Assembly (NCBI GenBank): GCA_040285825.1 | Contig: JAUPSS010000011.1 | Location: forward strand, 879,658 to 943,657 | Direction of reading: 5' to 3' | DNA length: 64,000 bases | DNA from: Eukaryota sp. TZLM1-RC | Taxonomy: Eukaryota; Metamonada: BaSk clade | Part shown: one piece after another, positions 1 to 10,616 of the stretch | How the letters are laid out: each line of letters opens with the position of its first letter | Position numbering within the stretch: position 1 is the first letter of the stretch | Notes under the pieces: generated by a model | What the model was told of the DNA's origin: nothing | The model's input: only the letters and a program-made list of their open reading frames with translations | Database searches by the model: none | Translations under genes and position numbers: made by a program

Positions 1-2053
1 AGGTTCATTGTATTTTTGAATTTAAAATTTTCAGCATTTGAAAGGGGATTATGAATTTCAGAATTAACAAGCCTTTCATTTGAGGCATTACAAGGATCAA
101 CAGACATTACATCCAATAAAATGAAGCTTCCATCTAATCCAGGTAATATGACATCACCTCTATTATTCTTATGAAAATCATTTTCAGCATCAAACAGATT
201 TGACAACAAAGGTTCCAAGAAGGATTCAATTCTATGAGATTTACACATACAATATAACTGGTCTCTCACAGCATCATGAACCTTGCTTCTAAAAGTAATA
301 AAATGTTTACAATTTAACAAATGAGTAGTTGTAATTTCTCGAGAACATTTACAAATTAAATTATGAGGTAAATTATCAGGCCAGATAAAGGAACGAAATC
401 TCATATTCAGAGTCCAAGCAGAATCGGATAAGAGAGTACCATAAACTTGTGGAATTGTTGTTACTAAGGCAGAAGAAGTACTGTCACACATATCTTGTAA
501 AAGATTTGCAAAAGCGGGATTCTTTTTCTTGGCCAAGCCAAGTCTAACATCAAAATCCAAGCTTTCAAAAATCTTTGACAATTTTGTTGAAGCTTTTTAC
601 AGCAAAACTGTAAATTAAATAGAGATCGGTTTGGAATTTCTTGAATTGATTGAGGAAAACATTTGGTCCAAATTTGTGGCGGTAATTTTTCAAGTTCACA
701 AGATAACTCATACAAATAGGGACTACAATTGGGGACTAACAGATGAGAATCATCAGGAAATCTACGAGAAAATTCATAAATAAAATTTTTGCCACCACCC
801 AAGAATGCTGATTGACACAAAATTGAAGATTTAGTAAAACCAATACCACCCAAATTTGCTGAAGAAAATAAATGGCTTTTCAACATTCCTGGTTCTACAT
901 CCAATAAATCAGCAAAAAATTCTGTTCTCAATGAATTAAAAGAACGACAAAAATCTAATGCTATGGAAGGAGCACAAGATCTCAAAATGTGGGTTATTCT
1001 CCCAGTGTAGCAAATTTTAAGCATGAAAAATTTAATATGCTTTTCTATATCTAAAGAAGAAATTGAATCAAGTTCAATTTTCATTTTTTCCAAAATACCT
1101 TGCAATTCATTCTGAATTTGAGGCACATTTCCTAACCAACAACCAAGGAACTTAAAAGCATCACTACTATAATTAGTAAAAGGGACAATAGAATCGTTTA
1201 TCACGAGGTCTTGAGCAGAAGAGCCAATCAGAAGGCATTTGCTGGCATTAAGATGAAGCCCAATATTTTCATATGAATCGGCAATTTCTTGAGCAACCAA
1301 TTCTAGTAAATCAAATGAACCAATCAAGGATATATCATCCATATAAGCAACTATTTTTATAGAAGGGTATTTTTGCTTAATGATATTTAAAGTTTTGTGA
1401 ATAGCTAAACAAAACAATAATGGGCCTAAAGGATCTCCCTGCTTCACTCCAGAAGATGATTTAAGACCAAATGAATTAAAAATTAAATCTGATTCTTTCC
1501 CATAAAAATGGTAGAAAAAAACTCGATAGCTCAGGAAAATCAGATTTAATAACTTCAAAAATTGCTTCTCGCTTTACAGAATTAAAAGCATTTTTAAAGT
1601 CGAGATTAAAAATAAAATTATTTTCCTCTGCATTAAAAAAGGTATCAGAGGCAATAGCAGCAACAGAAGCACCATCAATTGTTTTGATTCCAAATTGATG
1701 AGGATTCAAAAATGTATAAGCTTTGTCTTTGACACGATCGAAGACAATTGATGCTAGCAAACGAGAAAGAGATTCACCAACAGCAATTGGGCGTATTCCA
1801 TCAGGTTTGATTCCGTTTCCAGGCTTTACTAAAGCAATCAGACGTGCTGCGAGTAATTCAAATGGAGGATTAATTTTCAAAACAATCAATTGTTGAAAAT
1901 AGTGGGCTAGATCATCAGCAATTTCGGGAGCACTGCAACACGCTATTTTTAAGAGATCAAAAGAAATTCCAGATGGGGCTGCTGCTTTCCCCTTTGGCAA
2001 TTTTTGAATAGCTTTAAGAACTTCAATTGCAGTAATAGGATTTTCAATCCAAA
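1..2053 (-). mobile_element. Family A retrotransposon, 5'-truncated, 3' end beyond window
   Basis: Read on the minus strand this holds the RT domain, the thumb and the start of the endonuclease; the 3' end lies left of base 1. The 5' end is truncated just upstream of the WIENPITAI segment. It abuts ccatgaagaa (2054-2063), the same 10-mer that flanks the sister copies at 8378-12985 and 18489-20879, so this is one insertion carried on duplicated segments. The ORF is broken into 464-1558 and 1476-2072 by a run of seven A at about 1514, where other copies have six. Confidence 0.93.
464..1558 (-). pseudogene. Family A ORF fragment: RT motifs B-E, thumb, linker
   Basis: This 364-residue frame carries RT motif B (GVKQGDPLGPLLF), catalytic YMDD, the SKCLLIG and FLGCWLG motifs, then the thumb with DIEKHIKFFMLKICYTGRITHILR. 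The first residues (to about FFYHF) are out of the true frame, because translation starts inside the homopolymer shift. The end reads out of frame into the linker before the CCHC finger because one T is missing near 590. It is a decayed RT that would polymerise cDNA at a nicked target site. Confidence 0.88.
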
Positions 2054-2072
2054 CCATGAAGAAGGACATCAA
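1476..2072 (-). pseudogene. Family A ORF fragment: RT fingers and palm motif A
   Basis: This 198-residue frame holds KLPKGKAAAPSG, the RPIAVGESLSRLL segment, QFGIKTIDGAS and palm motif A (FNLDFKNAFNSV) with the first catalytic Asp. The apparent initiator (MMSFFMVW) comes from the flanking B element, so it is not a native start. It continues in the neighbouring frame 464-1558 across a one-base homopolymer shift. One Gly in the conserved GPSG loop region is Ala here, unlike in the other copies. Confidence 0.87.
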
Positions 2073-2209
2073 AAATACAATTACGTTTCACAGAATTGAA
2101 AGCATTTTTGAAATCCAAATTAAAAATATATTGATGCTGTTGACTATTGAAAAAAACATCTGAAGTCATTGAAGCAACAGAAGCACCTTTAACAGTTTTT
2201 ATACCAAAT
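2054..2209 (-). mobile_element. Family B fragment, RT motif A region
   Basis: On the minus strand this encodes the B-type residues KTVEGAS, FNSQQHQYIFNLDFKNAF and KRNCIFDVLLH. It is the part of a B element lying between an A insertion on the left and an oppositely oriented B segment starting at 2210. The right junction (ataccaaat then gttgaaaaattg) recurs at 13142 and 21036. Confidence 0.9.
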
Positions 2210-2635
2210 GTTGAAAAATTGAAATCCCTCCATCCAACTGAACATTTTTGCCCCAGTAAGCCTTCTATTTGTCAATATTGGCTCGAAAATCCATTTCAGG
2301 CTCAAGAAGTATTGAATGCCGTTGCTAAATTACCAAAAGGAAAAGCTGCTGGTCCTTCAGGCATTTCCTTTGATTTGTTAAAAACTGCCTGTAAAAATGC
2401 TCCTGAAATTGTTGAGGATCTTGCTTCCTATTTTCAAAATTTAATGTGTTTAAATTATGTTCCTCCGCCTGAATTGACTGCTGCCCGTTTAGTTGCTTTA
2501 GTTAAACCTGGTAAAGGTGACAAACCTGATGGAGTTAGACCAATTGCTATTGGAGAGTCATTAACCAGATTGCTTTCTTCGCTTATTTTTAACAGAATTT
2601 CTACTAAAGCAAGGGACTATTTGAAGCCTTTCCAA
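2210..2635 (+). mobile_element. Family B fragment in inverted orientation
   Basis: Plus-strand B sequence encoding LHPTEHFCPSKPSICQYW, KLPKGKAAGPSGISFDLLK and RPIAIGESLTRLLSSL, ending at KPFQF. An open frame runs 2147-2674, but its first 20 or so residues come from the antisense of the preceding fragment and its last ones from the antisense B tail. The right edge joins a B 3' tail in reverse orientation, the mirror image of the junction at about 27690. Confidence 0.9.
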
Positions 2636-3906
2636 TTTTTTTTATTATTTATTTTTATTCAACAACAAATATGAAATTCACAATTAAAACTCCCCATCCT
2701 CGAAACCTGCCTCCCCTGCATCAAAACAATTAATTGCTAAAGATTCAGAAAATTTCCCAAAAGAAGATAGTGAATCAGAAATTAGTTTTACCATTCCCTT
2801 AAAAATAGAAAATACAATCCTGTTTTGCCAGTAAACACGATTGAAAATTCTTCCAGTTCTTTCCTTTACAACTACAACAAAATCCTCGAGGAAAGCCATA
2901 GCAGCCTTACCTAGAGATCCAAGCAAAGAAAAAACAAATGGACATAAATTATATTGGGCATGAGAATTTTCATTAACCGAGGAAATGGGTTTCGCATATT
3001 TAGCAATTTTATATTTTTCGCCTGCAAGAAGAGGATTATTTACATCCGAGTTAATGAGATGTTCGTTAGAGGAATTACAAGGGTCAATAGACATGGCGTC
3101 CAAAATAGTAAAACTACCATTTAAACCAGGAACAACTAGATCACCTCTAGTCAGACCCATAGAAGCTCTCTTGTAACGCGTACTATCAATATTGGGATCA
3201 TCAAGAATTAATTTTGATAACAGCGGTTCTAAAAAGGAATCTACACGATATGATTTGCACATTACATAAATTTGGTCCCTGACGTTATTATGCACTTTGC
3301 TTCTAAACGTAGTGAAATGTTTGCAGTTCAAAAGATGAGTAAACAACAGAGGTTTACCACATTTACAAGTTAAATGATTGGGCAAATTGTTTGGTCACAG
3401 AAAATAACGAAAACGCATGTTTAGAAGCCATTCATTGTTTTTTCAACAAAAGTCCATAAACAGAGGCAACTTGAGTTACTAAAGCAGCAGCTGAACTATC
3501 ACGAATATCCTTTAAAAAATTACCGAAAGCGGGACTTTTAGTTTTGGCCAATCCAAGTCTTACTTCATAATCCAAGCCTTTATATAATTTAACCAGATGG
3601 TGCTGAAGCTTTTTCAAGCAAAAACGTAAATTTGGAAGTGATCGGGTGGGAATTTCTTGAACATTTTGAGGAAAACACTGAATCCAGATATCACTAGGCA
3701 AATTTTCTAATTCAAATTGCAGTTGATTCAAGTAAAAATTTGATTCACCATTGATCAGATGAACATCAAAAGGGAACCTTTGGAAAAAATCAAAAACAAA
3801 ATTTTTACCACCTCCCAAAAATGCTGCTTTACACAGAATCGAAGAACAAAATACATGACTTCGAATTAAAGATTCATTTACTTCTAATAAAGAAGAAAAA
3901 AATTTG
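2636..3906 (-). mobile_element. Family B 3' half (linker, endonuclease, 3' UTR)
   Basis: Minus-strand B from its A-rich 3' tail (2636-2683) through the RLE domain to the thumb (KFFSSLLEVNES). A Trp codon is changed to TGA near 3395. The segment FCSADLGGIGFTKSSILCK has lost about ten residues. Both lesions recur in the copy at 13568-14839, so the copies arose by DNA duplication after the mutations. Confidence 0.9.
2684..3385 (-). pseudogene. Family B RLE domain, C-terminal 233 residues
   Basis: It starts just after a nonsense codon and reads CCHC finger CKCGKPLLFTHLLNC, HNNVRDQIYVMCKSYRVDSF, the nuclease core RGDLVVPGLNGSFTILD (G-D-x13-D), then VYWQNRIVFSIFKGM and the C-terminus FEDGEF. In the RLE family this domain nicks the target DNA for target-primed reverse transcription. 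It is open but lacks the RT, so it is a remnant. Confidence 0.88.
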
Positions 3907-4077
3907 CTCTTTTCAGCAAAGCAAAGTGGAGTTTCATCTCTTTTAGCAAAGTCAATTGCTGAGTCTTTACAAACATCAACAGTGACAACATCAACAACTT
4001 TAATAACACCATCAGACGCAGGGGTAATTAAATCAGCACGGCGTTTCCCAAAAGTATTTTCATTTTCATTTTCTTTG
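3907..4077 (-). mobile_element. Family F fragment, endonuclease core
   Basis: Minus strand reads ENENTFGKRRADLITPASDG then VIKVVDVVTVDVCKDSA. This nuclease core has the A-D-x13-D spacing and resembles family C but is clearly distinct. It continues at 7890-7981 on the far side of an A insertion. On the left it is fused to family B (thumb), so it bridges a gap of roughly 80 residues of B. An open frame 3432-4118 reads through this chimeric junction. Confidence 0.8.
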
Positions 4078-4281
4078 TTTTTAAAATTTAATTTTATTCT
4101 AAACCTATAAATCAACATCTAAAAAATCCATCTCTCCCAAAACAAAAACACTAGATGCAACTCTCTCATAGTGAGATCCAAGAGAAAGCAAAGCATCAGA
4201 AACCATCTTCAACATTCCCTTAAAAATAGAAAACACAATTCTATTTTGCCAAAACAATCTGTTGAAATTTCTGCCAGTTCT

Positions 4282-4590
4282 TTTTTTTTTTTTTTAAAAT
4301 TTAATTTTATTCTAAACCTATAAATCAACATCTAAAAAATCCATCTCTCCCAAAACAAAAACACTAGATGCAACTCTCTCATAGTGAGATCCAAGAGAAA
4401 GCAAAGCATCAGAAACCATCTTCAACATCCCTTAAAAATTATAAAATTTAATTTTATTCTAAACCTATAAATCAACATCTAAAAAATCCATCTCTCCCAA
4501 AACAAAAACACTAGATGCAACTCTCTCATAGTGAGATCCAAGAGAAAGCAAAGCATCAGAAACCATCTTCAACATCCCCTTAAAAATAGA
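4282..4590 (-). repeat. Tandem duplication of family A 3' end
   Basis: About 150 bp of the A 3' end (tail, stop codon, last 40 codons) occurs twice head to tail, at roughly 4282-4438 and 4441-4590. The first unit stops inside the KGMLKMV region. It could come from slippage or template jumping at the 3' end of the RNA during priming, or from a second, extremely truncated insertion. Confidence 0.8.
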
Positions 4591-4652
4591 AAACACAATT
4601 CTATTTTGACAAAACAATCTGTTGAAATTTCTGCCAGTTCTTCTCTTTACAA

Positions 4653-5336
4653 TCATTTCAAAATCATCCAAAAAACGTAAAGCAGTTGGTGCAAGTGAAC
4701 CAAAAAGGGAAAATACAAATGGATACAAATTGTATTTTGCATGCTGTAGACTGGCCAATTTGGACAAAGGTTCATTGTATTTTTGAATTTAAAATTTTCA
4801 GCATTTGAAAGGGGATTATGAATTTCAGAATTAACAAGCCTTTCATTTGAGGCATTACAAGGATCAACAGACATTACATCCAATAAAATGAAGCTTCCAT
4901 CTAATCCAGGTAATATGACATCACCTCTATTATTCTTATGAAAATCATTTTCAGCATCAAACAGATTTGACAACAAAGGTTCCAAGAAGGATTCAATTCT
5001 ATGAGATTTACACATACAATATAACTGGTCTCTTACAGCATCATGAACCTTGCTTCTAAAAGTAATAAAATGTTTACAATTTAACAAATGAGTAGTTGTA
5101 ATTTCTCGAGAACATTTACAAATTAAATTATGAGGTAAATTATCAGGCCAGATAAAGGAACGAAATCTCATATTCAGAGTCCAAGCAGAATCGGATAAGA
5201 GAGTACCATAAACTTGTGGAATTGTTGTTACTAAGGCAGAAGAAGTACTGTCACACATATCTTGTAAAAAGATTTGCAAAAGCGGGATTCTTTTTCTTGG
5301 CCAAGCCAAGTCTAACATCAAAATCCAAGCTTTCAA
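4653..5336 (-). pseudogene. Family A ORF fragment: linker and RLE core
   Basis: 227 residues with DMCDSTSSALVTTIPQVYG, the CCHC finger CKCSREITTTHLLNC, HDAVRDQLYCMCKSHRIESF and the core RGDVILPGLDGSFILLD. The last part runs out of frame after NFKFK because one T is missing, and the true C-terminus is in 4465-4767. Confidence 0.87.
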
Positions 5337-6265
5337 AAAATCTTTGACAATTTTTGTTGAAGCTTTTTACAGCAAAACTGTAAATTAAATAGAGATCGGT
5401 TTGGAATTTCTTGAATTGATTGAGGAAAACATTTGGTCCAAATTTGTGGCGGTAATTTTTCAAGTTCACAAGATAACTCATACAAATAGGGACTACAATT
5501 GGGGACTAACAGATGAGAATCATCAGGAAATCTACGAGAAAATTCATAAATAAAATTTTTGCCACCACCCAAGAATGCTGATTGACACAAAATTGAAGAT
5601 TTAGTAAATCCAATACCCCCCAAATTTGCTGAAGAAAATAAATGGCTTTTCAACATTCCTGGTTCTACATCCAATAAATCAGCAAAAATTCTGTTCTCAA
5701 TGAATTAAAAGAACGACAAAAATCTAATGCTATGGAAGGAGCACAAGATCTCAAAATGTGGGTTATTCTCCCAGTGTAGCAAATTTTAAGCATAAAAAAA
5801 TTTAATATGCTTTTCTATATCTAAAGAAGAAATTGAATCAAGTTCAATTTTCATTTTTCCAAAATAACTTGCAATTCATTCTGAATTTGAGGCACATTTC
5901 CTAACCAACAACCAAGGAACTTAAAAGCATCACTACTATAATTAGTAAAAGGGACAATAGAATCGTTTATCACGAGGTCTTGAGCAGAAGAGCCAATCAG
6001 AAGGCATTTGCTGGCATTAAGATGAAGCCCAATATTTTCATATGAATCGGCAATTTCTTGAGCAACCAATTCTAGTAAATCAAATGAACCAATCAAGGAT
6101 ATATCATCCATATAAGCAACTATTTTTATAGAAGGGTATTTTTGCTTAATGATATTTAAAGTTTTGTGAATAGCCAAACAAAACAATAATGGACCTAAAG
6201 GGTCACCTTGCTTCACACCAGAAGATGATTTAAGAGCAAATGAATTAAAAATTAAATCTGATTCT

Positions 6266-7045
6266 TTACCATAAAAATGGTAGAAAAAAACTCGATAGCT
6301 CAGGAAAATCAGATTTAATAACTTCAAAAATTGCTTCTCGCTTTACAGAATTAAAAGCATTTTTAAAGTCGAGATTAAAAATAAAATTATTTTCCTCTGC
6401 ATTAAAAAAGGTATCAGAGGCAATAGCAGCAACAGAAGCACCATCAATTGTTTTGATTCCAAATTGATGAGGATTCAAAAATGTAGAGGCTTTGTCTTTG
6501 ACACGATCGAAGACAATTGATGCCAGCAAACGAGAAAGAGATTCACCAACAGCAATTGGGCGTATTCCATCAGGTTTGATTCCGTTTCCAGGCTTTACTA
6601 AAGCAATCAGACGTGCTGCGAGCAATTCAAATGGAGGATTTATTTTCAAAACAATTAATTGTTGAAAATAGTGGGCTAGATCATCAGCAATTTCGGGAGC
6701 ACTGGAACACGCTATTTTTAAGAGATCAAAAGAAATTCCAGATGGGCCTGCTGCTTTCCCCTTAGGTAATTTTTGAATAGCTTTAAGAACCTCAATTGCA
6801 GTAATAGGATTTTCAATCCAAAAAGGACACACTTCAGGCTTGCTGCACTTGAAATTTTCTTGAGGATGCAACTTTTGGAGTTTTTCAAGGGTATCAGAGT
6901 TTACATCAGCCAAAGAAGAGGAAAACAAAGACTGCTTTGCGGCACCATAACGACCACGTAAGCACAATTTTCGGCAAATTTTTGATTTTACAATTTTTCT
7001 ATTTCCAAATTTTTTTCTTAAAACAATTTTTGTTTTTTCTAGCAA
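6266..7045 (-). pseudogene. Family A ORF fragment: basic linker to RT motif A
   Basis: 259 residues, starting out of context at MLEKTKIVLRKKFGNRK and covering LCLRGRYGAAKQSLFSS, LHPQENFKCSKPEVCPFWIENP, KLPKGKAAGPSG, RPIAVGESLSRLL and palm motif A (NLDFKNAFNSV). The frame then leaves the RT at the seven-A run near 6290. It overlaps the next RT frame, 5851-6327, which holds YMDD. Confidence 0.87.
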
Positions 7046-7889
7046 AATATTTCCAGAAGGATGAAATATTCCACTTATTATTTTTCAATTCAGAAGTAAA
7101 ATTTCTCATTTCCATTGAGAAGGGGATTGTGCTGGCGGGACTTATTTCTACTGGGATCCGGATCGGGGGTCTTACGGTATCAACGGCTTTACAATTCGTA
7201 CAAAACAGAAGTTTTCGACCATTTCGTGAATCTGCAACATCTTTTTTGCAAAATGGACAACAAAAATTACTGTTCTGCCAGTTCTTCTCTTTACAATCAT
7301 TTCAAAATCATCCAAAAAACGTAAAGCAGTTGGTGCAAGTGAACCAAAAAGGGAAAATACAAATGGATACAAATTGTATTTTGCATGCTGTAGACTGGCC
7401 AATTTGGACAAAGGTTCATTGTATTTTTTGAATTTAAAATTTTCAGCATTTGAAAGGGGATTATGAATTTCAGAATTAACAAGCCTTTCATTTGAGGCAT
7501 TACAAGGATCAACAGACATTACATCCAATAAAATGAAGCTTCCATCTAATCCAGGTAATATGACATCACCTCTATTATTCTTATGAAAATCATTTTCAGC
7601 ATCAAACAGATTTGACAACAAAGGTTCCAAGAAGGATTCAATTCTATGAGATTTACACATACAATATAACTGGTCTCTCACAGCATCATGAACCTTGCTT
7701 CTAAAAGTAATAAAATGTTTACAATTTAACAAATGAGTAGTTGTAATTTCTCGAGAACATTTACAAATTAAATTATGAGGTAAATTATCAGGCCAGATAA
7801 AGGAACGAAATCTCATATTCAGAGTCCAAGCAGAATCGGATAAGAGAGTACCATAAACTTGTGGAATTGTTGTTACTAAGGCAGAAGAA

Positions 7890-7981
7890 ATTTCATTTTC
7901 AGATGACAACCTTCGCACAAGTGGTTCAACAAAAGCCTCAATGTGATGGCTTTTGCACATAGCGTATAGTTGGTCTCTAAC
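7890..7981 (-). mobile_element. Family F fragment, upstream of endonuclease core
   Basis: Minus strand encodes VRDQLYAMCKSHHIEAFVEP and LVRRLSSENE, which continues into 3907-4077 once the A insertion is ignored. The right edge joins family B at YDQQAFK. The same F-B junction recurs at 15912 and 18092. Confidence 0.82.
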
Positions 7982-8377
7982 TTAAAAGCTTGTTGGTCAT
8001 AATTGATAAAAGGAATCTGAGCTCCACCAATCATCAAAGATTGTTTTTCTCTACCAATCAAGAGACATTTAGATGGGTTCAAAGCTAAACCAATTTCTTT
8101 GTATTTCGCCGCAATGTCTTCAGAAACCCTAGAAATGCTTTCAAAAGAACCAATAATAGAAATGTCATCCATATAGGCAACAATACGCAAATCAGGGAAA
8201 TCTTGTTGTGTCATTTTAATAATATTATGAATAGCCAAACAAAACAGCAAAGGGCCAAGAGGATCACCTTGTTTCACACCAGAAGAAGATTCAAGGGTAA
8301 ACGAGTCAAAAATTAAGTCTGATTTTTTTCCATAAAATAAATAAAAATATGCAGTAAGTTCAGGAAACCATGAAGAA
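7982..8377 (-). mobile_element. Family B fragment with RT motifs B and C
   Basis: Minus-strand B encoding FYLFYGKKSDLIF, GVKQGDPLGPLLF, AYMDDISIIGS and SKCLLIGREKQS. It ends at the ccatgaagaa TSD (8368-8377) of the A element to its right. The open part lies in 7876-8277. It is the middle of the B copy whose 3' half is 2636-3906. Confidence 0.9.
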
Positions 8378-8410
8378 TTTTTTTTTTAAAAATTTAATTT
8401 TATTCTAAAC

Positions 8411-10273
8411 CTATAAATCAACATCTAAAAAATACATCTCTCCCAAAACAAAAACACTAGATGCAACTCTCTCATAGTGAGATCCAAGAGAAAGCAAAGC
8501 ATCAGAAACCATCTTCAACATCCCCTTAAAAATAGAAAACACAATTCTATTTTGCCAAAACAATCTGTTGAAATTTCTGCCAGTTCTTCTCTTTACAATC
8601 ATTTCAAAATCATCCAAATAACGTAAAAGCAGTTGGTGCAAGTGAACCAAAAGGGAAAATACAAATGGATACAAATTGTATTTTTGCATGCTGTAGACTG
8701 GCCAATTTGGACAAAGGTTCATTGTATTTTTGAATTTAAAATTTTCAGCATTTGAAAGGGGATTATGAATTTCAGAATTAACAAGCCTTTCATTTGAGGC
8801 ATTACAAGGATCAACAGACATTACATCCAATAAAATGAAGCTTCCATCTAATCCAGGTAATATGACATCACCTCTATTATTCTTATGAAAATCATTTTCA
8901 GCATCAAACAGATTTGACAACAAAGGTTCCAAGAAGGATTCAATTCTATGAGATTTACACATACAATATAACTGGTCTCTTACAGCATCATGAACCTTGC
9001 TTCTAAAAGTAATAAAATGTTTACAATTTAACAAATGAGTAGTTGTAATTTCTCGAGAACATTTACAAATTAAATTATGAGGTAAATTATCAGGCCAGAT
9101 AAAGGAAGGAAATCTCATATTCAGAGTCCAAGCAGAATCGGATAAGAGAGTACCATAAACTTGTGGAATTGTTGTTACTAAGGCAGAAGAAGTACTGTCA
9201 CACATATCTTGTAAAAGATTTGCAAAAGCGGGATTCTTTTTCTTGGCCAAGCCAAGTCTAACATCAAAATCCAAGCTTTCAAAAATCTTTGACAATTTTT
9301 GTTGAAGCTTTTTACAGCAAAACTGTAAATTAAATAGAGATCGGTTTGGAATTTCTTGAATTGATTGAGGAAAACATTTGGTCCAAATTTGTGGCGGTAA
9401 TTTTTCAAGTTCACAAGATAACTCATACAAATAGGGACTACAATTGGGGACTAACAGATGAGAATCATCAGGAAATCTACGAGAAAATTCATAAATAAAA
9501 TTTTTGCCACCACCCAAGAATGCTGATTGACACAAAATTGAAGATTTAGTAAAACCAATACCACCCAAATTTGCTGAAGAAAATAAATGGCTTTTCAACA
9601 TTCCTGGTTCTACATCCAATAAATCAGCAAAAAATTCTGTTCTCAATGAATTAAAAGAACGACAAAAATCTAATGCTATGGAAGGAGCACAAGATCTCAA
9701 AATGTGGGTTATTCTCCCAGTGTAGCAAATTTTAAGCATGAAAAATTTAATATGCTTTTCTATATCTAAAGAAGAAATTGAATCAAGTTCAATTTTCATT
9801 TTTTCCAAAATACCTTGCAATTCATTCTGAATTTGAGGCACATTTCCTAACCAACAACCAAGGAACTTAAAAGCATCACTACTATAATTAGTAAAAGGGA
9901 CAATAGAATCGTTTATCACGAGGTCTTGAGCAGAAGAGCCAATCAGAAGGCATTTGCTGGCATTAAGATGAAGCCCAATATTTTCATATGAATCGGCAAT
10001 TTCTTGAGCAACCAATTCTAGTAAATCAAATGAACCAATCAAGGATATATCATCCATATAAGCAACTATTTTTATAGAAGGGTATTTTTGCTTAATGATA
10101 TTTAAAGTTTTGTGAATAGCTAAACAAAACAATAATGGGCCTAAAGGATCTCCCTGCTTCACTCCAGAAGATGATTTAAGACCAAATGAATTAAAAATTA
10201 AATCTGATTCTTTCCCATAAAAATGGTAGAAAAAAACTCGATAGCTCAGGAAAATCAGATTTAATAACTTCAA
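8411..10273 (-). pseudogene. Family A long frame: RT motifs B-E through C-terminus
   Basis: One of the longest open frames in the window (620 residues): GVKQGDPLGPLLF, YMDD, thumb, CKCSREITTTHLLNC finger, RGDVILPGLDGSFILLD core, LFWQNRIVFSIFKGM and the DVDL end. A compensating pair of one-base changes garbles about 35 residues after NAENFKFK. The frame enters after the seven-A run, so RT motif A lies in 10191-10637. It lacks the zinc fingers. Confidence 0.9.
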
Positions 10274-10616
10274 AAATTGCTTCTCGCTTTACAGAATTAA
10301 AAGCATTTTTAAAGTCGAGATTAAAAATAAAATTATTTTCCTCTGCATTAAAAAAGGTATCAGAGGCAATAGCAGCAACAGAAGCACCATCAATTGTTTT
10401 GATTCCAAATTGATGAGGATTCAAAAATGTATAAGCTTTGTCTTTGACACGATCGAAGACAATTGATGCTAGCAAACGAGAAAGAGATTCACCAACAGCA
10501 ATTGGGCGTATTCCATCAGGTTTGATTCCGTTTCCAGGCTTTACTAAAGCAATCAGACGTGCTGCGAGTAATTCAAATGGAGGATTAATTTTCAAAACAA
10601 TCAATTGTTGAAAATA

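Larger units (their letters stand above)
4282..7274 (-). mobile_element. Family A copy nested in A, nearly 3 kb, 11-bp TSD
   Basis: Flanked by ctgccagttct at 4271-4281 and 7275-7285. The 5' end is truncated just before the second zinc finger, whose residues CCPFC survive. RT and RLE are all present but spread over several frames (6266-7045, 5851-6327, 5333-5674, 5251-5481, 4653-5336, 4465-4767), each change lying in an A/T run. The host A at this point is intact at 15011-15820, confirming the insertion. Confidence 0.92.
4078..7889 (-). mobile_element. Family A copy in family F, itself interrupted
   Basis: A 5'-truncated A (about 0.8 kb in total) with its 3' tail at 4078 and its 5' end at 7889, split by another A at 4282-7274. 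Its flanks are both family F; a short tttcattttc-like repeat on each side (about 4057-4072 and 7891-7900) is the likely TSD. An uninterrupted version of the same insertion sits at 15011-15820. Confidence 0.88.

Noticed and set aside
2985-3176. Short opposite-strand ORFs that recur in every copy (for example 2985-3176, 4837-5045-type, 10845-11045, 25764-25964)
   Set aside because: They are antisense shadows of the RLE coding sequence, repeated only because the element is repeated; no start context or independent conservation is visible.
9178-9426. Recurrent 82-residue frame MSYLVNLKNYRHKF and the 71-residue frame MILVMPQMKG
   Set aside because: They are +1 frame shadows of family A coding sequence and disappear or fuse with the main frame wherever a homopolymer shift occurs.
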